Shown here in pieces: positions 32,573 through 42,600 of a stretch of 64,000 bases of DNA. The DNA comes from Macrostomum hystrix (lineage: Eukaryota; Platyhelminthes; Macrostomidae), in the NCBI GenBank assembly GCA_950097015.1, contig CATNEN010000005.1:1302001-1366000 (forward strand). Reading direction: 5' to 3'. Under the pieces are notes generated by a model. It did no database searches. It saw only the letters and a program-made list of their open reading frames with translations, and was not told the DNA's origin. Within the stretch, counting starts at the first letter, position 1. Each line of letters opens with the position of its first letter. Position numbers and translations under genes: made by a program.

Positions 32573-33720
32573 CCACTTTCCCCTCTATACTCTTCTTACT
32601 ATATATCGATCCTTTAAGCGCTACGCTAATATTTGTTGTAGGGTTCTTTCTTTTATGGTAAATTTCATTTCGCCCACTGCAATACGCTTATAATTATTAA
32701 TCAATCAATTACTTTCTGTATTATATTTTACCAATCAGCTTTCGCCTTGATAACCAAATCACTGACACAAACACAGTAAATTAAACGAAACACGTTTTAA
32801 ACTGCATACTGGTTCAAATTCCCACTTGCCGACCGTTGGTTTTCGGAAAGTAAAAGCAAATAAATAATACTAGATAGAGTGGGTTGGCATGATGAAAAAC
32901 AACATTTACAGCGCATTTAAACAAATAGAAAATCTCCGCTTCTTTTATTGCGTTTCTAAGAAAATAACATTCGGAAACAATTTGTCGGTCACAAAGATAT
33001 TCGCTATTAATTCAGTTGAATACAACAAAAAATTGCCCTATTATATATCCAACATCCAAAAGAGAAGCATATATCATACTGGGCCTCCATAACAAGCCGC
33101 CCAGAATCCATTGTTTCCAAACTATTAGGGGATTCAACATACAACAATGCAGTTGCAAAGCCAAAATTTATGCTAAACTGCAGTGCAGGGATTTGTCCTG
33201 CAAAAGCAATTGAAAAGCATACAGTGCAGATTTCGTGGCCCAGTTCAATACCTACTGCATGGAGGCATAGAACAGAGAACTCGAGCCAACTGAGTCACTT
33301 CTGAGCCTATTCATATAAACAATATTATTCAGCCGATAAATATCTACAAGAAATCTGCAATCCAGAGTTGGGACGTACTCTTAGAGATCTCCTCTTTTAG
33401 ACTAGGAAACCAAAAATTGCGATCTGTAAGACAGACAATTCCATATGAGAATATGGAATTGTGCAGTAGGAGCCAAATAGAAGTTGACAAGGAGTTCCAA
33501 TTCTTATTGAAGTTTAGTTGGAATAAGGTATGGCCTGCCCATTCAAATTTTGAAAAGAAAATCTCAGAAAAGACTCCTGATTTCGTGTATTAACCCAGAA
33601 GATAAATCAAACTATACTTCATGGCACAAGACCACGGAGAAACCACTGAAGCCCTAGCAAAGAATATTGTAGAGATATCCATAATAAGACAACAGCTGCC
33701 CCGAGGCTTCATGCAAGAAA
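32573..33720. repeat. 1.1-kb dispersed direct repeat, copy 2
   Basis: The counterpart of 26361-27463, with high identity and an additional segment around 33127-33165. The pair is offset by 6.2 kb while GT32 paralogues 3 and 4 are offset by 5.8 kb, in keeping with a tandem duplication of repeat plus gene. Confidence 0.92.
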
Positions 33721-34239
33721 CTCGTATTGCCAATATATACGCTCGCATTAAAAAAGTTGCTGATTTCTCTCCTCACAATTTATTCAAACAAACATGATAC
33801 TCATACTGTCGATATCATTTATACTAGTGTTAAGATACTGTGCATGATATATCGTAGCTGTTCCAATTAAAAGCATTGACCAACTACGAGTAATTAGTTG
33901 ATCTCTGCACACACACGCGTCAAAAAAAAATATTCCGATTTGTACATTCTTCCGGAAATCAATCGACACAACGCTAAACTAAACAAAGTTTTCTTTCCGT
34001 TACGTGCCAATGTGAAAATATATTCTGCTGCTTAAAATTCTGCCTGTCTTTGGTGAGTTTGTCATACCTGACAAAACCATGACTGGAAACTTGACAGACA
34101 GATACCAGAATGCAGATATATAGATATGCCGTTGGACAAAACGAATCGGCAATTCAACTACCAAACATCTATTTGAAGCGATCAATGGGGTCACAGAAAT
34201 ATTTGCAACAACACATAATTATACGTAGCTGTGCGTATC
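33721..34239. other. Non-coding stretch downstream of GT32 paralogue 4
   Basis: Nothing recognised. Confidence 0.5.
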
Positions 34240-35813
34240 CTACAATTTGCATGTTAAAATAGGCAATATTGTTTGAATTTGTGATGAACCATACATCAGC
34301 ATACCCTTGTAGCTCAGGTGCATGTACTTATGCACAGTGTAAGAACTCTTGGGAATCTTCTTTGTTTGAAACATCGAGAACTTCATGCCCTGGCAGAGAC
34401 CTCTCTGCAGTGCAGAAAGCTTCAGGGGCTTTGAGCAGGCCTTCTTCATGTTGGTGGGAAAATAAACCATGTCCCACAGCGGCTGGAAGGCGTCCGCCTC
34501 GGCCAGCATGTTGCCGCACCAGTCTGCAGATCTCTCGCTGGGCGCCAGTGCGGTGTACTTGTCGTAGAATGACTGCAGCATCACGGGTCCTGTCACGAAC
34601 ACTGCGTCATTGTGAACTCTTTTAGTTTTCTTGGCCCAGTGCTGCTCAAACCAGGGAGGCCAGTGCTCAAGAACGAAGCTGAGGAAGCTGTGGTTCGCTC
34701 GACTCATCATCACAGCATTGGACAGAAGTGTCTGCCGGTTGAAGGGAAAAGCTGCATGCTCGGATTGCTCCTGGCTCCACACGGCTGACTGGCAGCTGAA
34801 GTTGGCTGACAGTCCGGCTCCCCGCAGTCCCGACGGTCTCAGCAGCGGCGAAGGGTCTCGGAGCAGCTCAACATCCGTGTCCACGTACAGGCCGCCGACA
34901 TGATGCAGCACGACCAGACGACCGATGTCCGATCGCTCCAGTCCGTTGACCAGCTTGCTGTAGGTGCGGCTCAGCTTCGGGTAGTGCTTGGAGATGAGCT
35001 CGGAGATCTGATTGTCGTCCCAGTGCATGAACTGCCACCTATCCCGGTGGAAGCCGTCGCTGTTTGTGTTGTTTAGCACTGCGCGGCTCCTGTTGAACCT
35101 GACCTCTAGCAGCAATCTCCAAGACCGTACTATCGGAATCAGCTGTGATGCCATCCGCCCATCCTTGCTAGTCCAGTGCACAATTGGTGTTATTGAGTCC
35201 ACGAACATTTTTTGGAATGAGGAACATACTGCTGGTCGATAGTCAGCTTTAGAGATGTTAATCCTTAGTACTCCTGGTCGATAGTCAGCTTTAGAAATGT
35301 TAATCTTCAGTACTCCTGGTCGATAGTCAGCTTTAGAAATGTTAATCTTCAGTATTCCGTTGACCAGATAAAGCAATGTAGCGAAGAGCGCGATTGAAAA
35401 GATATGTTTGAATACTGAAACTTGCAGGATGTATAGTTAAATATTATAAAGGAAAGCCTGAAGAAGGATTTGAGATTATGTGATTTATCCAAGGACTTCT
35501 AGATAATAGCATCTATGCTATATAATGCTATTTTGCTACTATATAGATTCTATTGTATAGAAGTCCTTGGGTTTATCGAATTCGGTTCGACTAAGGTTTT
35601 AACTGTTGTTCTAGTGTATTGCCAAGTCGGCCCTAGTTGTCCTTGTGTAATGCATGTATAAAAACCGCATACAAGTAAATGATGCATATATAGAAGCTGC
35701 AAGTTGGTGTGACGTTAATATGGCACAAATATGACATTCGTACCTTTTAAAAAGCGAAAACGTTCTAGCAATGGCCAGCAGATTTCCGTTTTGATGAAAT
35801 TTAATATTATCAT
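34240..35813 (-). CDS. GT32-type glycosyltransferase, paralogue 4 (repeat in stem region)
   Basis: Exon 1 is 35813-35744 (ATG, 23 codons plus one base, donor AAAAG|GTACGA) and exon 2 is 35414-34240 after TTTCAG, about 414 residues. A membrane anchor (FSIALFATLLYLV) crosses into a lumenal stem built of three 14-residue repeats (SKADYRPGVLKINI type, about 35230-35350), not seen in the other copies. Then come ITPIVHWTSKDGR, HWDDNQISEL, the DxD-bearing GGLYVDTDVELL and a private C-terminus (LPILTCKL). It shares FNRSRAVLNNTNSDGFH with paralogue 5 and FPFNRQTLLSNAVMM with paralogue 3, a mosaic pattern. The joined exons keep the same phase as paralogues 1 and 2. Confidence 0.8.
35489..35570. repeat. 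82-bp hairpin in intron 1 of GT32 paralogue 4
   Basis: Begins CCAAGGACTTCTA and ends TAGAAGTCCTTGG, with further pairing of ATAATAG/CTATTGT inside. It is an AT-rich foldback, likely a small MITE. Confidence 0.75.
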
Positions 35814-36900
35814 TTAAGCTGCAGATTCAGGTGAGGTTATCCTCTGGGCTTAATTTAACAGTAGATACTAATTGTATACCTCAAGCTGCACTTCACTCTG
35901 CTGGATTATACAATTTTGGCTTTAGAGAGGTGAGAGACTGTATATAGTGTATAAAATATAATCTTCTTAGCTTTAGAAATGATGGCTAAGTATTCGGCTG
36001 AATATTTTTATATTTAAATGCACATCGAATGATAGTGGTGTTGTGTGCACAATAAACAGTGGAAGAAGAAAGGCATTTTTGTTAACTCTAAATATAGGTA
36101 CGAAATTATAATGTACATATACTGCATAGCGCAATAAAATACAGAGACTGTGTGTATAAGTATTTCGGGTTGCGAGCATGGCGCATGTTATATTTGGCTA
36201 TATCGGTAGCCACTCATGTGAATTAATTCATGTCGCTTGGAGGGGGGATGGTAGCGTATGTTGTGACAAGCCTCGGCCAGCGGGCTAATTCAATCGAGAG
36301 ACAACTGGGGGGTGCTCTGGTCGGTTCTGCTGGCTGCTATCGAATCTATTTGAGCTTTTCCATTGCCTGTTGCTGCATAATTTTCTAGAGGCAACAGGGT
36401 AGGGCGTGCGACTCATTATTTGTCCAGACCTCTGCATCGGATTGAGTGGAAAATTTCTGCCTGCAGTGAGTCACGCCTAATGCTCCTCACAAAGCATTGG
36501 AGGCATGTAGTGAAGACGCGTGATTGGCGCGTAAGTGATAGTGTTGCAGGGCTATTCTATAATATTTAATATCCCACCGTTGCCACCAAAGTTGTTATAG
36601 GCCTCTTTTATTATTTCTCACTTAACTCAAAATTCCAATAATACCAATCCCACTGCTTGTACCAACAAAGTTGTTGCAGGTGGAAATTAACTATCCCACA
36701 AATGCCACCAAAGTTGTACCAGGCGTGCTTAAACAATACTGGCTCAATCGAATAGATATTTAACTGGCGGTCCTTAAATGGGCCGTTTTAGCTTCTCAAT
36801 TATGGTAGCGTATATGTTTGCACGAGCGGTAATTAGGCAACTGTATGCGTTTCCAGTCAATTAGGCGTCCCCGAGATCAGAGTTTAGCAGTTTCCCTTCT
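35814..36900. other. Non-coding stretch, nothing recognised
   Basis: Two related phrases, CCCACCGTTGCCACCAAAGT (36571) and CCCACAAATGCCACCAAAGT (36694), hint at an old local duplication. No gene seen. Confidence 0.5.
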
Positions 36901-36902
36901 GT

Positions 36903-37028
36903 AATATTCTTGGTATAATTCTGAGTATAATTCTTAGTATAATTCTGAGGATGGTTCTGAGTATGGTTCTGAGTTTGGTTCTGAGTATGGTTCTGAGTAT
37001 GGTTCTGAGTATGGTTCTGAGTATATTT
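36903..37028. repeat. 12-bp minisatellite (CTGAGTATGGTT)
   Basis: About ten units of CTGAGTATGGTT/CTGAGTATAATT. The minus strand reads as an Asn-Thr-Gln repeat, judged non-coding. Confidence 0.9.
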
Positions 37029-37480
37029 CCCTCTTAAAATTGAATAACACAATGCAACACTTCAAACTTCAAACTTTAGCTTCAAAACTTTGTCTTTAAA
37101 ACACCTCGAGACACTAGGAACACGCTTAAAAACACGCTTAAAACGCTTTAGACAAACTATACACGACTTCATCACACTCAACCAAAACTTTATTTTTCTG
37201 GTCACAAGTTGCGGCTATATATACACAGCAAAATTTTACATTTCTTTAAATGGCAACATTTTACAGAATAATATTTATACGGTAGAAAATAAAACAAAAT
37301 ATTTATATACAGCATTATTTTTATTACGGGAAAAAGTAAAACAAAAGATTTATTTTTGGCGCGTTTTTTATTTTTTAAACTTATTTTTTATATAATGTAA
37401 GCAAGAAATGAAAAAGCATAAACGTATATACAAAAATGAAAACCTTTTCTAAAACACCCTGCCACAATAGTAAAACATTT
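37029..37480. other. AT-rich spacer before the Penelope-like pair
   Basis: Nothing recognised. Confidence 0.5.
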
Positions 37481-38341
37481 AAAAAGGCGAGACTCAACAT
37501 TTAACGTTTAACGACGCGTTTCGCACAGAATCGTGCATCTTCAGGTTTATTAAAACGAACAGAGCAAGTAGAAAAGCGAATAAATATGTGATTCTTTGGG
37601 TGTAACATTAATCAATATTTTTTAATCAATAATTAAAATATTTCTCGAGTACATATTTGACACTCCGTAAGTCAAGAGGCAAGTCCAGGGGCGGATTGTT
37701 AGCATTGCAGCCAGCAGTGCAGAAAGTACAGCCAGTGCCCCCTCCCTCAGAACACACGGAGAACATGGCCCGCGCCACTGTGTTGGAGTTGGGTGTTGAG
37801 GTTGGGGGAATGAGCTTTAATGTACAACGCTTCAAGTATCTGCAGTTTGGAGTCAAATGAGCATTGGTCAATGACTTGGAAGCGCTCTTCGGGTTTGCAG
37901 CTGGAGCAGCTATTACATTCTAAGAGATGGTTTTGAATAGCCGACGGTTTCAGCCAGTGCTCCCTGATTCTAGTGTGCAGGTGCCTTTTAGTCTTCCCCA
38001 CGTAGGAGACGCTCTGGTCATCAGAGCAGTTGAATTGGTAAACAACACCAGCACGAAGAGCACAGGGAACACGTGACTTCAACCGACCGACAAAGTTGCC
38101 AACTTTAGCAGAACGAAAGATGAGTCACGCGGATCTCGCAATTAAGGAAGTTGCGAAATAATTTGCAGATTCTAATTTTTGAAGAATTGAGAAGGATAGC
38201 CAAAGAAAGGGAGGACAAGAATTGGTTCGTTGAGGTCAATGAGATCAGTTTAGCGCTAGGCTGATTGGCAATTTTCTCAGAGACGAATTTATGAATGTGA
38301 GTGTGGATAAACGCACGAGGGTAACCATTTTGTTGAAACAT
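37481..38341 (-). mobile_element. Penelope-like retroelement fragment with GIY-YIG endonuclease (copy 1)
   Basis: The minus strand carries the 3' part of a Penelope-like ORF. FQQNGYPRAFIHTHI and the following RT-to-endonuclease linker (38105-38341) lead, after a frame change, into a GIY-YIG domain at 38082-37747 with GVVYQFNC, SYVGKTKRHLHTRIREHW, an HLLECNSCSSC Cys cluster and ALYIKAHSPNLNTQL. The 3' UTR contains a hammerhead-like motif (37511-37545). The reverse transcriptase itself is missing, so the copy is 5'-truncated and inactive. Confidence 0.82.
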
Positions 38342-38845
38342 TTCAACTGCACACTAGAATCAGGGAGCACTGGCTGAAACCGTCGGCTATTCAAAACCAT
38401 CTCTTAGAATGTAATAGCTGCTCCAGCTGCAAACCCGAAGAGCGCTTCAAAGTCATTGACCAATGCTCATTTGACTCCAAACTGCAGATACTTGAAGCGT
38501 TGTACATTAAAGCTCATTCCCCCAACGTCAACACTCAACTCCAACACAGTGGCGCGGGCCATGTTCTCCGTGTGTTCTGAGGGAGGGGGCACTGGCTGTA
38601 CTTTCTGCACTGCTGGCTGCAATGCTAACAATCCGCCCCTGGACTTGCCTCTTGACTTACGGAGTGTCAAATATGTACTCGAGAAATATTTAAATTATTG
38701 ATTAAAAATATTGATTAATGTTACACCCAAAGAATCACATATTTATTCGCTTTTCTACTTGCTCTGTTCGTTTTAATAAACCTGAAGATGCACGATTCTG
38801 TGCGAAACGCGTCGTTAAACGTTAAATGTTGAGTCTCGCCTTTTT
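38341..38845 (+). mobile_element. Penelope-like retroelement fragment (copy 2, head-to-head with copy 1)
   Basis: An inverted partial copy of 37481-38000, starting inside the GIY-YIG domain at GCACACTAGAATCAGGGAGC and running through the same stop and 3' UTR. It abuts copy 1 directly near 38341, so the two truncated 5' ends face each other. Only a few substitutions separate the copies. Confidence 0.88.
38782..38814 (+). ncRNA. Hammerhead-ribozyme-like motif in the Penelope 3' region
   Basis: The core CTGAAGA (CUGANGA class) is followed by a GCAC/GTGC stem with a GATTCT loop, then GAAAC, ACGCGT and GTC before the presumed cleavage point. The inverted copy lies at 37511-37545. Penelope-like elements are known to carry minimal hammerhead motifs of this layout. 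Pairing of stem I is only partly visible (CAA/TTG next to the core), so activity is uncertain. Confidence 0.55.
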
Positions 38846-39367
38846 ATTCATCTTGTTTGCCAAGCGAGCAACTTTACCTGAGTAAAACATTTATTTGTAA
38901 CTGGTTGTTGTGGAAATTGTTCATTTATTAACTTTTGCATTTTTTACAGATACATGTAAAAAGTCTCTTTATTATCTTCGCTACCTATCTCAAAAGAATT
39001 TACTGATTGGATCAATTTTTCTTAATTAAAAGCGTAATGGCAAGACTCATTTCGGCAACGGTTAGACCAAAAGAAAGTTAATTTTAGTTCAAATCATAAT
39101 TTGAAATAAGCTGACTTTATGACAGAATATATTTAATAATGTAACTTGACGCTCTTTAGCTTTTGTTGTTATTGAAGCAAATAAAGTAAAAAATCAAAGA
39201 AGAGACAAAGAAATCATATTTTCAAGTGACTATAGAGTTGCTTCACAATTTTTCAATATGTCGTCAAAAAGGGCACCGTTATTAAAAAACCATCCACAAA
39301 AACTGTGGTGACAATTGCTGTTCCGAAGCACTTTTGACATGTACTCCATTGCGCAATGCAAATTGAT
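38846..39367. other. AT-rich stretch downstream of GT32 paralogue 5
   Basis: Nothing recognised. Confidence 0.5.
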
Positions 39368-40461
39368 TTACATCGTACATTTTAGAATAGGAAGAATAGA
39401 AGAGATTTTCGAAGCGCCGAACATGCGCATGTTGTTCGTGTAGCTTAGGTGAAGAAACTTGTGCACAGTGTACGAGCCTTTTGGAATTTGCTTTGCTTTG
39501 AATTTCTCATCTGAAAGCCTCTTGCAATGCTGCTTTTGTAGTTCGGATAGCTTTCGAGAATTGCTGCACATGCTTCTCATCCTACTGGGTCCATAGTAGG
39601 AGTCCCTCAGGGGCTGGAAGGCGTCCGCCTCGGCCAGCATGTTGCCGCACCAGTCCGCTGGCCTGTCGCTCGGCTGCAGCGCGGTGTACTTTTCGTAAAA
39701 GGACTGAAGCATGATGGGTCCCGTGACGTAAACGGCTTCATAGAAGCTTCTGTGACGACTTTTGACCCACCTGTTCTCAAACCAGGCCGGCCATTGCTCA
39801 AGAACGTAGCTCAGGAAGCTGTGGTTCGCTCGACTCATCATCACCGCATTCGAAATCATCGAGCTGATGTTGAAGATGAAGGCGGCATGCTCGGGTGGCT
39901 CCTGGCTCCACACGGCTTCCTGACAGCTGAAGTTAGATGACAGTCCGGCTCCCCGCAGTCCCGACGGTCTCAGCAGCGGCGAAGGGTCTCGGAGCAGCTC
40001 AACATCCGTGTCCACGTACAGTCCGCCGACGTGATGCAGCACGACCAGACGACCGATGTCCGATCGCTCCAGTCCGTTGTCCAGCTTGCTGTAGGTGCGG
40101 CTCAGCTTCGGGTAGTGCTTGGAGATGAGCTCGGAGATCTGATTGTCGTCCCAGTGCATGAACTGCCACCTATCCAGGTGGAAGCCGTCGCTGTTTGTGT
40201 TGTTTAGCACTGCGCGGCTCCTGTTGAACCGAACGCTCATTAGCTGTCTCCAGGATTTCAGAATTGATGTCTGTCTCATAGAAAGCCGGTTATCCTTGCT
40301 AGTCCAGTGTACGATGGGTGGTATGGACTCCGGGAATAACGCCGCCAGCGAGCTGCAGGGTGGCGCGTTGGCTGCTTCGAACAGCGACCAAATCGAACAG
40401 CGGAGAAGAAACAGCAGCGCAGAAGCCAGCAGGAGTACGATTAGAGGTTTTCGCCTCAGGG
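39368..40461 (-). CDS. GT32-type glycosyltransferase, paralogue 5 (first exon not certain)
   Basis: The main exon 40461-39368 follows GATTTTCAG and encodes 363 residues after the junction. An anchor (LRRKPLIVLLLASALLFLL) leads to a short stem and IPPIVHWTSKDNRLS. The catalytic part has HWDDNQISEL, SDIGRLVVLHH, the DxD site in GGLYVDTDVELL and VTGPIMLQSFYEKYTAL, ending ILPILKCTM. It shares FNRSRAVLNNTNSDGFH with paralogue 4 but AAFIFNISSMISNAV with paralogue 1. The acceptor phase (two bases carried over) equals that of the other copies, so a short ATG exon should lie upstream; a candidate ends at GAAA|GTAACG near 40796, with weak support. Substrate unknown. Confidence 0.76.
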
Positions 40462-40957
40462 CTGAAAATCAGTTATAGGTGCTTTGCGTTCACATGGTGT
40501 CTTCTCAGGTGTGGTTAGAAAAAACTGTACTTAGTGACTGTTTAATAGTAAATTTATTTATAGCTTCATCGAATGACTCAAACTAATTATTTGTCGCAAC
40601 GTGCCCCCTGCCTAAAGATGCATTAGGCTTCTGAAGCAGCAGAACCACTTTAATCGAGAATAAATTGAACATTTACTATCTTCGTGTTACAGTTTTTCGG
40701 CAAAAACCTTGCTTCTAAACATTTTCTTAGAGACTTCTTTCTTTTGCTCCTTCTGCTCCTGGTATTGCTCCTCGGGTCGGCCGTGATATCGTTACTTTCC
40801 TCTATGCGGCGCTTCCAAGTGTTGTCAACAGCTGTCCAGTCCGTGGACTGCATCAATTATGTAGCTAGAGTAGGTAAAACGAAGCGCTATGTAATTAGGA
40901 GTCTAAAAGGAGGGCCACAAATCGTTTCCCCGAGTTTAACTTTCATCAGAGGATGGG
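40462..40957. other. Upstream region of GT32 paralogue 5
   Basis: A plus-strand frame at 40684-40971 contains a strongly hydrophobic run (FFLLLLLLLVLLLG), and the minus strand may hold the first exon of paralogue 5. Neither is supported well enough to call. Confidence 0.35.
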
Positions 40958-41275
40958 GTAGGGGGTTGTAGCCTAGTGGTTAGGGCGTTGGACTCACAAC
41001 TTAAAGGTCGGGGGTTCGATTTCCGACTCCACTGGAACAATTTGTGCCATTTAGCAAGACACATTAACTCTGCTTTGATTCAGTTCACCCAGCTGTTATA
41101 TGGGTACCAGTATTAGCTGAGATAATTGAAGGTGGGTATGGCGTCCCCCCAGTCCATGGACTGAACAGCTGTACGCAGCCTTCAGATGCGCCGCGCAACA
41201 GCTGCGGCTGTGCTCCGGGTTGCACATCTGGCCCTATTGGGGCAGGTGTAATCAATTATTATTAACATAATTAAC
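40958..41275 (+). mobile_element. tRNA-derived SINE, copy 2
   Basis: The head GGGGGTTGTAGCCTAGTGG contains the A box; GGTTCGATTTCC is a B box with one extra base. The body has CAGTCCATGGACTG and the tail is ATTATTATTAACATAATTAA. Same family as 15968-16285 and 56262-56552. Confidence 0.87.
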
Positions 41276-42170
41276 ATAATTAATTTCAAACTCCGAACAG
41301 CTCCATAGAGAATCCGAAGCAATAGCCAAGCTAGGCTACAATGTCCGATGTCATGATAGACTCAGCATGCATAGAAGACGAACAAGACACTTGATTATAT
41401 CAGTTAATAATATGCTTTTATATAAAACACAAAATTAGAAAAACAGAACTAACCGAAAATAGTTTTCAAGCAGAATTGTAACATTCTGAGCAGCATCATC
41501 CTGAAACTGATTTGGCCGTCGGATGTAAATATAGGTAAAAGTCGACGCTGTTTTAGTTCTCAAATCACTATTTGCAGCCTTGATGCTTCGTTTCAAAATC
41601 CGATTTAGTGCGCACTACTTATTAGTTTGTTTAGCTACAAGCAAGTCAGCAGTTTTTATTGCTCTCACATGCACATTAAGCTAACAATGCTGGGACTATA
41701 TATACAGCTTGGATTGTGCAGCTTCTGTACATTGGTGAAACATTGGTCAGTTGTACGCGCATTTCATTCTTTCTGCAACTGACCGCGGAATGCGCTGTGT
41801 GACTTGATGCATGCACATTCAGAAAATACTGCACAGATAGTTTTCAAGTTTTCGAGTCTCCATACGTGTTCTGGCCAAAGCTAGAATGCCTAATAATAAA
41901 ACTATATGCAACTATTCAAGATGGTGTCGACATAGTTCTGACGTACTTTTTAGACGTCAGCGCATGGTTTTCCAATAATTTAGTCTCGCACGCCATTGTA
42001 AACCGATTTATTTAATTTAATTGAAAAGCTCGCTTGAACTTTTTGATTTGCGTTTCGCATACTGATCGATAACCAACATCTTTTTTACATTCATTATCAA
42101 CTTTACTCTTTTATGATATTTGGTTTCAATTATGGCATTGAAACCATTTTGAAACCATTCGGCAGTACCG
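41276..42170. other. AT-rich non-coding stretch, nothing recognised
   Basis: No coding, RNA or repeat feature identified. Confidence 0.5.
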
Positions 42171-42174
42171 AGAG

Positions 42175-42384
42175 CTACTGCCGCCAGCCCGCCCAGGACG
42201 TCCTGCTGCTCACCCTGCAGGGCAGTTCAGGCGCGGCCAGGCTCGGACCCGCCGCTACGTCGACTGCCTGCTGAGCGACGCCGGGGCGCCCGACACTTGC
42301 CACCGGCGCGGACCATGTTCGCGCGCTGGCTCTGCGGCGCACCATCTGATGCTGCAGCTCCCTGACTTTTGGGGCTAGCGTATT

Positions 42385-42434
<50 letters not shown>

Positions 42435-42436
42435 GC

Positions 42437-42493
<57 letters not shown>

Positions 42494-42600
42494 GGGATCC
42501 TTTCTAGTGGGGGTGCCCTAGAAACATAATTATTGCCTCCGCTGACCGCAGGTTGAATTTCGTCAATTGATTCGTCATTGCAAATAAGCTGCCTTACCAT
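42175..42600 (-). CDS. Hypothetical poly-Gln protein fragment
   Basis: A minus-strand frame of 141 residues starting MVRQLICNDESIDE, with about 35 consecutive Gln codons, almost all CAA, in the middle (the (TTG)n tract at 42386-42492), then APKVRELQHQMVRRRASAR and a Pro/Ala/Ser-rich end. I do not recognise a family. The GC-rich 3' half differs from its AT-rich surroundings, which might indicate a transposon gag remnant or an isolated exon. Confidence 0.25.
42386..42492. repeat. (TTG)n trinucleotide microsatellite
   Basis: About 35 TTG units with one CTG interruption. Confidence 0.97.

Noticed and set aside
40684-40971. Plus-strand frame with a strong hydrophobic segment
   Set aside because: It runs into a SINE head and has no recognisable downstream domain or exon partner.
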